Made by a program: the position numbers and the translations under genes. From Planctomycetota bacterium (GTDB taxonomy: Bacteria; Planctomycetota; Planctomycetia; Pirellulales; Thermoguttaceae), in NCBI GenBank assembly GCA_029550925.1, contig JAKPGL010000183.1, positions 1 to 64,000 on the forward strand: a DNA stretch of 64,000 bases. The letters run 5' to 3'. This document shows positions 54,341-61,968 of this stretch, piece after piece. The notes beneath the pieces were generated by a model that worked only from the letters and a program-made list of their open reading frames with translations, did not search any database and was not told the origin of the DNA. Each line of letters starts with the position of its first letter. The first letter of the stretch is position 1.

Positions 54341-54374
54341 AAAAACAAAACCCCCTTTGGGACCTCCGAGGGGG
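54341..54374 (-). terminator. Hairpin plus U-tract at the 5' end of the tRNA-Glu transcript
   Basis: On the minus strand CCCCCT (54374-54369) pairs with AGGGGG (54356-54351), followed by TTTTGTTTTT. It has a terminator shape but sits at about +1 of the promoter at 54381-54412, before the tRNA. It could be a premature terminator or a 5' stabilising hairpin. Confidence 0.55.
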
Positions 54375-54380
54375 ATTTCT

Positions 54381-54412
54381 ATTATATACCCTTCGAGTGG
54401 GTTGTCGGTCAA
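54381..54412 (-). promoter_or_regulatory. Promoter upstream of tRNA-Glu
   Basis: TTGACC (54412-54407) and TATATAAT (54388-54381); the spacer is 18 bases to TATATA or 20 to TATAAT. The predicted start is about 54374. Confidence 0.6.
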
Positions 54413-54572
54413 GGGAGGGGATGGAAACTGGCAGTGGGAATGGGAAAAATGGACTTCCAAGAAGCCGAAAACCACAAGGGGCTATGTTGACTTTTGGCAA
54501 GAGTCTGTTTTCTGTTCTGGGGCAAATCATCCCAGGGGCTTCTCCGGTGAACCCGGGCGTCCGAGAAGGCGC

Positions 54573-54607
54573 AAAAAAAACGCCCTGATTTTTTAGGTAT
54601 CAGGACG
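54573..54607 (-). terminator. Intrinsic terminator of csrA
   Basis: On the minus strand CGTCCTGAT (54607-54599) pairs with ATCAGGGCG (54589-54581, one G-U), followed by eight Ts (54580-54573). It lies 69 bases after the csrA stop. Confidence 0.85.
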
Positions 54608-54676
54608 GCAAAAGGGGTCGAAAAAAAATACTCTCCCTACCGGGGCGCAAACCTGACAGGCCCTGGGGAGGGGGGG

Positions 54677-54895
54677 TTAGGAGGGGGTGGAGGGATCGGT
54701 AGGGGAGGCGGCGTTATTGGCGGCCTCGGCTTGACTGCGTCGGATAGCCTCAAACACCTCTCGGCGGTGCACAGGGATTTCTTTAGGGGCTTCGACTCCT
54801 AAGCGAACCTTGTCCCCGCGAATGTCCACCACCACGATCGTAATGTCATCATTGATGACAATACTCTCGTTTTTCTTACGCGACAAAACCAACAT
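54677..54895 (-). CDS. csrA: Carbon storage regulator CsrA
   Basis: A 72-residue RNA-binding dimer that regulates translation by covering GGA sites in leaders. [47 protein letters not shown] is the full CsrA core, including the N-terminal MLVLSRK strand and the conserved VHRREV helix region. The tail is Ala/Ser/Pro-rich. A consensus promoter and an intrinsic terminator frame it as a single-gene transcript. Confidence 0.96.
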   Translation of the reverse strand: MLVLSRKKNESIVINDDITIVVVDIRGDKVRLGVEAPKEIPVHRREVFEAIRRSQAEAANNAASPTDPSTPS

Positions 54896-54987
54896 TGTCC
54901 GTTCCTTCGCCTGCTGGGATGGGTTCCCTTCTACACCCTTTTGGAGCGGATTCGGCTCGCTCTGGGTAGGGAACCTCTCTTCAATTG

Positions 54988-55016
54988 AGCATACTCTGCC
55001 AATCTTCTCTAGTCAA
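54988..55016 (-). promoter_or_regulatory. Promoter of csrA
   Basis: TTGACT (55016-55011) and TATGCT (54993-54988) with a 17-base spacer, giving a leader of about 85 bases before the csrA ATG at 54895. Confidence 0.65.
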
Positions 55017-55324
55017 GCAAATCTTCCACATTTAATAAGATTTATATATATCCTATAGTAGAGAGCTTCCCCCTCTCAAAGGGGGAGTAAATGCAAAAAT
55101 TACCCTATTTTCGTGCATCTCCAAGGGCCAGGGAAGACATTGGATAGCGGGGCAAGTCTTTCCGTGTCCAATGGATTGCGGCATCAGATCCTACCCGATA
55201 CACTCAAATTATACCTTAGTAAATAGGAAGACAAATGCTGTTATCCCTCCTTTCAGGGGGGTGCGATAGCCTGATTTTGGAAAATCCTGCACAACAAGAT
55301 CAAGAGAAGATAAGGGAAGTCCCC
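55017..55324. other. Gene-free region
   Basis: AT-rich near 55020-55080, with no RNA recognised. The frame of the next gene opens at 55235, but its likely start is 55325. Confidence 0.4.
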
Positions 55325-55858
55325 ATGAAAGGGTGGCTTAGGAATGTGTGGAATGCGGTCTGGAGCGTGGGAGAGGCCCTTTGGGTGACGGTGCGGACGT
55401 GGATGGCCAGCTATGACCCGAAACGAAGGACTTTTACCCATCGCTATGAATATCCGGAACGACCGGCTGTACTGGCAGAGCGTTTTCGAGGGTTCCACCG
55501 GTATGATCTCCGCCTGTGCATTGCTTGCGAACGGTGTGCGCGAGACTGCCCGATCCGGTGCATTTATATGAGCAAACGACGGGTAGAAGGGCGAAAGGGA
55601 TTTCAGGTTACCGCCTATGTGATCGACTATACCAAGTGCATGTTCTGCGGGATATGTACGGAAAACTGTCCAAAGGACTGTATTAAGATGGGCCGGAGTT
55701 ATGACCTGAGTGGATACGAGCGAAATGGGTGCATGGTGGATTTTGCGAAGCTCCCTTTAGAGATCGCTTGGGCAGAGGAGGGGCTGGACGGAGCAGCGGT
55801 GGCCCGTTCGGCCTTGGTAACCGAGCCGGTGCATCCGGGGCCAGAGGGACGTGGATAG
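55325..55858 (+). CDS. NuoI-like ferredoxin, outside the nuo operon
   Basis: A 177-residue homologue of complex I subunit I. Two [4Fe-4S] motifs are complete: CIACERCARDCPIRCIYM and CMFCGICTENCPKDCIKM. Between them lies a 20-residue charged hairpin (KRRVEGRKGFQVTAYVIDYTK). The N-terminus has a membrane-associating helix as in NuoI. It is clearly different from the operon copy at 12383. GGGAAG lies just before the ATG at 55325, and a terminator follows. Its partner is unknown: an alternative complex I or another ferredoxin-linked dehydrogenase. Confidence 0.88.
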   Translation: MKGWLRNVWNAVWSVGEALWVTVRTWMASYDPKRRTFTHRYEYPERPAVLAERFRGFHRYDLRLCIACERCARDCPIRCIYMSKRRVEGRKGFQVTAYVIDYTKCMFCGICTENCPKDCIKMGRSYDLSGYERNGCMVDFAKLPLEIAWAEEGLDGAAVARSALVTEPVHPGPEGRG

Positions 55859-55924
55859 TCTGTGGGCCAATTTCCAAGAAGTTGGGGATTTTTTGCGGGG
55901 GGGAAGGTACTTGGCTCTAAAAAA

Positions 55925-55952
55925 CCCCGTTGGCACGGGGAACTTTTCTTTT
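55925..55952 (+). terminator. Terminator of the NuoI-like gene
   Basis: CCCCGT (55925-55930) pairs with ACGGGG (55935-55940) with a 4-base loop, followed by AACTTTTCTTTT. It lies 66 bases after the stop codon and directly abuts MITE copy H. Confidence 0.7.
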
Positions 55953-55953
55953 C

Positions 55954-56149
55954 GTAACATTTTAGCCGAATGCAGTACCTTGTTACTGCCGCGCAATCGC
56001 CCAATCTAGGCTTCTTGCAGCCTCTCCTTGGGAGAAATAACAACGTCGCCGCCTCATAGGCCCCTGGATTGAGAGTTTGCGAGGGAATGACAATATCGGG
56101 CGAACTTCGCCCTACAAGAAGCCCCCTTTGCATTTGGCTAAAATGTTAC
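55954..56149. repeat. MITE-like element, copy H
   Basis: Terminal inverted repeats at 55954-55975 (GTAACATTTTAGCCGAATGC) and 56128-56149 (about 3 mismatches). The REP palindromes inside are decayed, but the CTAGGCTTCTTGCAGCC core and GGGAATGAC are kept. It lacks a clear flanking direct repeat. It lies next to the NuoI-like gene terminator. Confidence 0.78.
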
Positions 56150-56649
56150 AAAAAATCTTTATTTCGTTCCCATCCCCTCCCTCTAAATAGTTATACAGGA
56201 ATACTATTCTGGGACTATTTTTAGTAATTTTAGGGGACACGGAACCCCGTCTAAAGTCTTAATTTTTCCCTTCCGGGTACTAGAAAGAGACTTTTCAAGA
56301 GGTTATACTGAAAAACTGAAAGCCAGACACGTCTGCGTTACTGAGGGAAAGCAACCTGGCTGAAGGAAGCTCCTGCCAAGCTGACGGCTAATTTGAGCAG
56401 AATCTCATTTTCTCTTTCTATAGAACCCTTTGAAGGGGATTACAGTAACGCATTAGATCGGCAAGCCCGAGCTGGGCGGAATAGGGTGTTTGAAACCCGG
56501 TCTGTCCGACAGGGGAGAGTTTCGCCTAGTCGGACGGTGTTTCCGGCAGAGAGGGGGCTGTCCCTAGAAGGACGCCCGGATCGAGGGGAACCCGTAGCGG
56601 GTGGGCTTTACCGGTTTCTGGGGAAGTTGGGCAGCAGGAGGAGGATGCC
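56150..56649. other. Long gene-free leader region
   Basis: It lies upstream of the M20-like gene. A GC-rich stretch with several possible short stems (GCCAG/CTGGC near 56321-56362) might be a structured leader, but no known riboswitch class was recognised. An 86-codon TTG frame ending inside the next ATG is not convincing. GGAGGAGGA lies just before 56650. Confidence 0.35.
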
Positions 56650-57822
56650 ATGACGCTTACGGTGGAATTACGTCGTCCGGTGGAGGAGTTGCCCGAGGCC
56701 CTGAAGCCGCTCCGGGAGCGGATTTTATCGAATCTGACGATGTTGGCCCGGTTGCCGGCGCCGACGGGCAAAGAACAGGATCGGGTGCAGTTTTTATTGG
56801 ATCGTTTTTTGGAGGCGGGGCTGACGGACGCCACAACGGATGAGATCGGCAATGCGGTAGGGCGGATTCGCGGCCGACGGGGCAATCGCACGATTTTGGC
56901 GGCGGCGCATTTGGACGATATTGTTCGGCCTACGCAGGAACATGAAGTCGTTGTCCGAGCAGACCGGGTCATTGGACCTGGGGTAAGCGACAACGCCATG
57001 GGGGCTGCGGTGATAGCGATGTTGCCGGCCATATTGGAGCATTTGAATATTGAACTGAATTCCAATTTGGTGCTTGTGGGTTCTATTTTGTCCTTGGGAA
57101 GGGGGAACCATCGAGGGATTCGGGCCTTTTTGGATCAATATCCGGATGATATTCATTTTGGCGTCTGTGTGGAGGGGATCGAGCTGGGCCGATTGGATTT
57201 CTTTTCGATCGCCATGGCGCGGGCGGATTTGGTTTGTCAGGTGCGCAACGGGGGCAATCCGAGTCGGGGGTACCGCGCCGAGAGCGCCCTGGTGGTGCTC
57301 AATCAGATCATCAACCGGATTTTAGGCATTCCGACGCCGGTACGACCTTATACGGTGATTCGGATGGGGAAACTCCGGGCGGGTGTTTCGTATGATACCG
57401 AGCCAACTCGCGCCCTACTTGGACTGGAAATTGTTAGCCACGATGACGAACAGGTGGATCGGATCATCCGGGAAATAGAGGCGATTTGTTTTGAGACGTC
57501 GGCGCGTCATGCGGCGGAGGCCAAATTGGACGTGTTTTTCCGAACGCGGGCAGGCGGGATCCCGTTTGGGCATCGGTTGGTCAGCTCCACCATTGACGTG
57601 ATGCGGTCCTTGGGAATCGAACCGGACCAAAGGCACACCCCGTCGGAAGTTTCCGAAATGATCGCTCGCGACATCCCGGCGATTACGCTGGGGATTACTC
57701 ATGGGCGGAAACACGAGCGACCTAAACCGGACTATGTGTTGATCGAGCCGATTTTGCGGGGAGTGGCTCAAGTGGTCGGCGTGCTTTTGGCCATCGACGC
57801 AGGAGCTTGCGATGGTATCTGA
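56650..57822 (+). CDS. M20/M42-like peptidase-fold protein without the Glu pair
   Basis: A 390-residue protein with a metallopeptidase fold. Metal-ligand positions seen: His87 in AAAHLDD, Asp114 in GPGVSDNAMG, Glu175 in CVEGIE and a late His in GITHGRKHE. The Glu-Glu that normally follows a beta strand (as in VGEEG) is replaced by SLGRGNHRG near 148-155. This suggests a non-peptidase or altered-metal role. The gene ends inside the start of gpgS (11-base overlap), so the two are coupled. Confidence 0.75.
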   Translation: MTLTVELRRPVEELPEALKPLRERILSNLTMLARLPAPTGKEQDRVQFLLDRFLEAGLTDATTDEIGNAVGRIRGRRGNRTILAAAHLDDIVRPTQEHEVVVRADRVIGPGVSDNAMGAAVIAMLPAILEHLNIELNSNLVLVGSILSLGRGNHRGIRAFLDQYPDDIHFGVCVEGIELGRLDFFSIAMARADLVCQVRNGGNPSRGYRAESALVVLNQIINRILGIPTPVRPYTVIRMGKLRAGVSYDTEPTRALLGLEIVSHDDEQVDRIIREIEAICFETSARHAAEAKLDVFFRTRAGGIPFGHRLVSSTIDVMRSLGIEPDQRHTPSEVSEMIARDIPAITLGITHGRKHERPKPDYVLIEPILRGVAQVVGVLLAIDAGACDGI

Positions 57823-58834
57823 AGACTGGCTACAACGGCGCACGTACCATCATACGAATTTTTGGGACATTCGTTGGCTCTTGCAACAGAAAGAGCGGCA
57901 AGGGCTACGAATCTCGTTGTGTCTGCCTACCTACAACGAGGAGAAGACGATCGGTCAGGAGATCGTCATTTTCAAAGCGGAGCTGATGGATCGGTTTCCG
58001 CTGTTGGATGAAATTGCGGTGATCGATTCGGGCAGCACCGATAAGACCTGTCAGATTGCCGCCGAGTTCGGGGCGGATGTGTATATTGCCTCGGAGCACC
58101 TGGCCGAATACGGCGTCTATCGCGGCAAGGGCGAAAATCTTTGGAAGGCCCTGTATTTATTGCAGGGAGACATCCTTGTTTATGTGGATACGGACATCGC
58201 AAACATCCATCCCCGTTTTGTATATGGTTTGGTAGGGCCTTTGCTGGCGAATCCGGAAGTGCATTATGTGAAGGCGTTTTACGATCGGCCGATCGCGCAT
58301 TCCGGCCAACTGCGTCCGACCGGCGGCGGACGGGTAACCGAAATCTTGATCCGCCCGCTGTTTAGTCTTTTCTATCCGGAACTGACGGCCATTTTGCAGC
58401 CGCTTTCCGGCGAATACGCCGGCCGACGGTCCATCTTGGAGCAGATTCCGTATCCGGTGGGCTACGGGGTGGAGACGGCCATGCTGATTGACATTTATCA
58501 GCGCTTGGGTATGGAAGCCTTTGCCCAGACGGACCTGGATCGCCGGGTCCATCGCAATCAGGATACGGTGGCCCTAGGGCGGATGGCCTTTGGAGTGGCC
58601 CGGGTCTTTTTCTCCCGGCTTCGACGGGATGGGAAAATTCAGTATGACGGAGAGTTGCCCACGCTCATGCGCCAATTTGAGTTTGCTGACGGCAACTATC
58701 GACTTCGAGAATGCACCATCGAAGAGATCGAACGACCGCCGATGATCGAACTGGAAGCCTATCGCCGGAAATTCTATCCGGAAACCGTCGCTTCGGCGTC
58801 AGAGGCACAAGCCCCGGCGGCGGATACGGCCTAG
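57812..58834 (+). CDS. gpgS: Glucosyl-3-phosphoglycerate synthase
   Basis: A 340-residue GT-A-fold glycosyltransferase (GT81) making glucosyl-3-phosphoglycerate, precursor of the compatible solute glucosylglycerate. Key segments: YVDTDIANIHP (metal-binding DxD), LPTYNEEKTIG, KAFYDRP and PLSGEYAGRRSILEQIPYPVGYGVETAMLID. The N-terminus RRTYHHTNFWD matches the family. It overlaps the M20-like gene, so the pair is one operon. The matching phosphatase was not seen nearby. Confidence 0.88.
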   Translation: MVSEDWLQRRTYHHTNFWDIRWLLQQKERQGLRISLCLPTYNEEKTIGQEIVIFKAELMDRFPLLDEIAVIDSGSTDKTCQIAAEFGADVYIASEHLAEYGVYRGKGENLWKALYLLQGDILVYVDTDIANIHPRFVYGLVGPLLANPEVHYVKAFYDRPIAHSGQLRPTGGGRVTEILIRPLFSLFYPELTAILQPLSGEYAGRRSILEQIPYPVGYGVETAMLIDIYQRLGMEAFAQTDLDRRVHRNQDTVALGRMAFGVARVFFSRLRRDGKIQYDGELPTLMRQFEFADGNYRLRECTIEEIERPPMIELEAYRRKFYPETVASASEAQAPAADTA

Positions 58835-58945
58835 CCAATACGGCCAGCCGATCGAAACGACTCGCCTCTGCGGCCAGGGAGACGGGAGAAAAACACGACG
58901 GCTGCGGTCGGCTGGGGAAATGTTACTCATTTTCTTCGGGGGTTC

Positions 58946-61576
58946 TTACTCAGTCCCCTGGGAGCGTCCGGAAGCCCGTTTTCGGGAAAACCTGCTGCGG
59001 CGAGGTTGCGAGGCCCGACGGGCCAACAGCTCCAATGCCTGCTCCAAAGTAACCTCTTCGGGCGGCAGTCCGCGAGGCAACGAAGCATTGGTTTGGCCGT
59101 CGGTTACATACGGGCCGTATCGGCCAACCAGCAAAAGGACCGGCTTGCCCGTAACCGGAGACGCCTCGAACACCCGCAGCGGTTCTTTACTGGCCTGGCT
59201 GCGTCGCTGACGGGAGGCTTTCGGTTGGGCCAGCAAATCCAGGGCTTCCTGAAGGGTGATGGTAAGCGGCGAAAGAGGCTCCGGCAGAGACCGGGTCTGG
59301 TCGCCGCATTTGACAAACGGGCCATATCGACCGGATTGGACCACAACCGGTTCGCCGGTCTCGGGATGTTTGCCTAGTTCTCTGGGCAGACTCAGCACTT
59401 GGAGGGCCAGATCCAAAGTAACCTCCTCCGGCTTCATGCCTCGTAGCAAGGATGCCTTTTGGGGGTTCTCTTCGTCGTCGGCGCCTCGCTGGACATAGGG
59501 TCCGAACCGGCCAGTTTTCAAATAGACGGGTTTGCCGGTCTGAGGACATACGCCCAGGAGCTGACCGCCGTTTTGGGATTGTTCGAGCAGTTTCAAGGCC
59601 GCCGCCGCCGTCAATTCATCCGGGGCCATTTTTTCCGGCAGACTGGCCCGCCGATTGCCATGTTCCAGGAAAGGTCCATATCGGCCTACCCGTACATAGA
59701 TGGGGCCGTTGTCCGGGCCTGGGGCCTGGCCGATGTAAATGCGACCTACTTCCCGGGCGTTGATTTGGGCGGCCTTTTGCTCCAACTGGGGTTTTAGGCC
59801 CGGATGTTCCTTGCCAAAGTAGAACTCCCGCAAGTAGTCGAGATGTTCCAATTCGCCCCGGCTGATGGCGTCCAGTTCATCCTCCATTTCCGCCGTAAAA
59901 TCGTAATCCACCAATTCCGGCAGATGTTGTTCGAGCAGTTGGACCACCGCAAAGGCGGTCCAGGTAGGCACGAGGGCCGACCCTCGTTTGAACACGTAAT
60001 CCCGGGCGAGAATGGTGTCGATGATGGCAGCATAGGTGCTAGGTCGGCCAATACCTCGCTTTTCAAGCTCTCGGGTGAGGGTGGCTTCGCTATACCGGGG
60101 CGGCGGCTGAGTGGTATGGACTTTCGCCTCCAACGACTCCACCTGGAGCTTTTCCCCGACGCTAACAGAAGGCAACCGCTTTTCATTGCCGTTGGCCTCT
60201 TGAGGGTCGTCGGGGTCCTCGATATAGGCCCGCAAATAGCCGGGGAAATCGATGATTCGGCCGGTTACTTCAAACAGGGCGTCGTCCAGTTCGATGGTTA
60301 CGGCGACGGTTCGGCCTCGCGCGTCGGCCATTTGACAGGCCAGGGTGCGTCGCCAAATCAGTTCGTAGAGTTTTTCCTCATCGGGACCAAGTTCCCCGCG
60401 AAGGGTATCCGGATGCTCGAACGGATGACCGGCCGGTCGAATCGCTTCATGGGCCTCTTGGGCGTTTTTCACTTTCGTTGCATAGACGCGGACTTCCGGC
60501 GCGAGATATTCTGGACCGAATAGCCCCACAACCTCCTGCCGGGCCGCTTCTACAGCCACCGACGCCAAGGAGGTCGAATCCGTCCGCATGTAGGTAATAT
60601 GGCCGCTTTCATAGAGATTCTGAGCCGCCTGCATCGTGCGCCGGGCGGTAAACCCAAACTTTCGGTTGGCCTCTTGTTGGAGGGTGCTGGTGGTAAAAGG
60701 TGGATAGGGGCGAGAAAGGTACGGCTTTTCCTCCACCGAACGGACCACGGCCTCGCCTTGGCGCAGCCGTTCACACAAGGCGTTGGCCGCCGACTCGTCC
60801 AGCAGGAATAAAGATGGGTCTTTCAATTGGCCGGTGGCGGGGTCGAAATCCCGGCTGGTGGGAATCCGTCGGCCTTGGACGGAGACTAAAGCCGCCTGCA
60901 ATGTCTCCCCTGTCGCTTTGGCAAACACTCCTAGCAGGTCCCAGTAGGAGGCCGGGACAAAAGCCATCCGCTGCCGTTCCCGCTCCACGATCAACCGGAT
61001 CGCCACACTCTGGACCCGGCCGGCCGAGAGCCTCGGCCCAATCTTCCGCCACAAAAGCGGCGAGACCTCATATCCATAGAGTCGGTCCACAATCCGGCGG
61101 GCTTCCTGCGCCCGAACCAGGGCCTCGTCAATTTGACGCGGATGCTCCAGCGCCTCCTGCACCGCCTCTTTGGTAATCTCATGGAAAACCAGACGGCGGA
61201 CCGGCACCTTCGGCTGTAACACCTCACAAAGATGCCAACTGATCGCCTCGCCTTCTCGATCCTCGTCGGTGGCCAGATACAAATCTTTGGCCTTCTTGAG
61301 CACCTGTTGGAGCTTTCGGACCTGTTTGGCCTTCTGCCGAGGGATCACATAAATAGGCCGAAAATTATCATGGACGTTCACCCCCAGATGCCGCCAATCG
61401 GCTTGCTTATATTCTTTGGGAACGTCTTTCGCGCTTTCGGGCAAGTCTCGAATATGGCCGATCGACGCTTCGATCGTAAAACCAGGCCCTAAAAACTTGC
61501 TCAGGGTCCGGGCTTTGGTCGGCGATTCGACAATCACCAAGGAGGTTTCTGAGGAAGCAGACTTTTTTTTAGCCAT
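58946..61576 (-). CDS. topA: DNA topoisomerase I
   Basis: An 876-residue type IA topoisomerase relaxing negative supercoils. The TOPRIM core has VIVESPTKA (Glu) and ATDEDREGEAISWHL (acidic triad). The active-site region is HITYMRTDSTSL. The C-terminal third carries repeated blocks (TGKPVYLKTGRFGPYVQ-type, four copies between about 650 and 860) without the usual Cys-zinc fingers. It ends with a basic tail rich in Arg/Ser. ATG at 61576 is preferred over the TTG at 61588. Confidence 0.95.
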   Translation of the reverse strand: MAKKKSASSETSLVIVESPTKARTLSKFLGPGFTIEASIGHIRDLPESAKDVPKEYKQADWRHLGVNVHDNFRPIYVIPRQKAKQVRKLQQVLKKAKDLYLATDEDREGEAISWHLCEVLQPKVPVRRLVFHEITKEAVQEALEHPRQIDEALVRAQEARRIVDRLYGYEVSPLLWRKIGPRLSAGRVQSVAIRLIVERERQRMAFVPASYWDLLGVFAKATGETLQAALVSVQGRRIPTSRDFDPATGQLKDPSLFLLDESAANALCERLRQGEAVVRSVEEKPYLSRPYPPFTTSTLQQEANRKFGFTARRTMQAAQNLYESGHITYMRTDSTSLASVAVEAARQEVVGLFGPEYLAPEVRVYATKVKNAQEAHEAIRPAGHPFEHPDTLRGELGPDEEKLYELIWRRTLACQMADARGRTVAVTIELDDALFEVTGRIIDFPGYLRAYIEDPDDPQEANGNEKRLPSVSVGEKLQVESLEAKVHTTQPPPRYSEATLTRELEKRGIGRPSTYAAIIDTILARDYVFKRGSALVPTWTAFAVVQLLEQHLPELVDYDFTAEMEDELDAISRGELEHLDYLREFYFGKEHPGLKPQLEQKAAQINAREVGRIYIGQAPGPDNGPIYVRVGRYGPFLEHGNRRASLPEKMAPDELTAAAALKLLEQSQNGGQLLGVCPQTGKPVYLKTGRFGPYVQRGADDEENPQKASLLRGMKPEEVTLDLALQVLSLPRELGKHPETGEPVVVQSGRYGPFVKCGDQTRSLPEPLSPLTITLQEALDLLAQPKASRQRRSQASKEPLRVFEASPVTGKPVLLLVGRYGPYVTDGQTNASLPRGLPPEEVTLEQALELLARRASQPRRSRFSRKRASGRSQGTE

Positions 61577-61968
61577 AGGACTTAGCAAAACCCCACAATA
61601 ATAAGAAACTTAGTAATCATTCGCCGGGAAATAATCCCCTCTTGGCTTTTCCTAAAGGTTTTTGGTAGGTATGCCTTTGGGTATTCCATAGATGTTCTTC
61701 CCAAAAAAAGGGAAGCCAACACGGCTTTGCAAACTCCCAAAGGTTGTTAAAATAATAGGTTTCCTGAAAGGGGCGGGGCTTCCGCCTCATTTCTTTCGAT
61801 GGATTTAGGAAGGGTTTTTTAGAAAGAATACTTCGAGAATGGCACGACACCCCCCACAAACAGGGGGATTTGGGGAGTTTCCTGACCCCAATTCTCACCA
61901 AATAAGGGGGTTTTCTAAGTTTTGTCAAGCGGAAAAGTTTTGGCAATCCCACCAAAGAGGGGTTTTTT
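61577..61968. other. Divergent intergenic region
   Basis: It lies between topA (minus) and the chaperone gene (plus). No gene or RNA was recognised. Several short G/C and A/T blocks occur, and a GAGGGG ribosome site lies at 61957-61962. Confidence 0.4.

Noticed and set aside
56150-56649. Riboswitch upstream of the M20-like gene
   Set aside because: Some stems can be drawn, but no known aptamer core was recognised, so it is left as an unassigned leader.
58902-58926. Possible lone right end of the GTAA element near topA
   Set aside because: The match (GTCGGCTGGGGAAATGTTAC) has extra bases and no left partner, so it may be chance.
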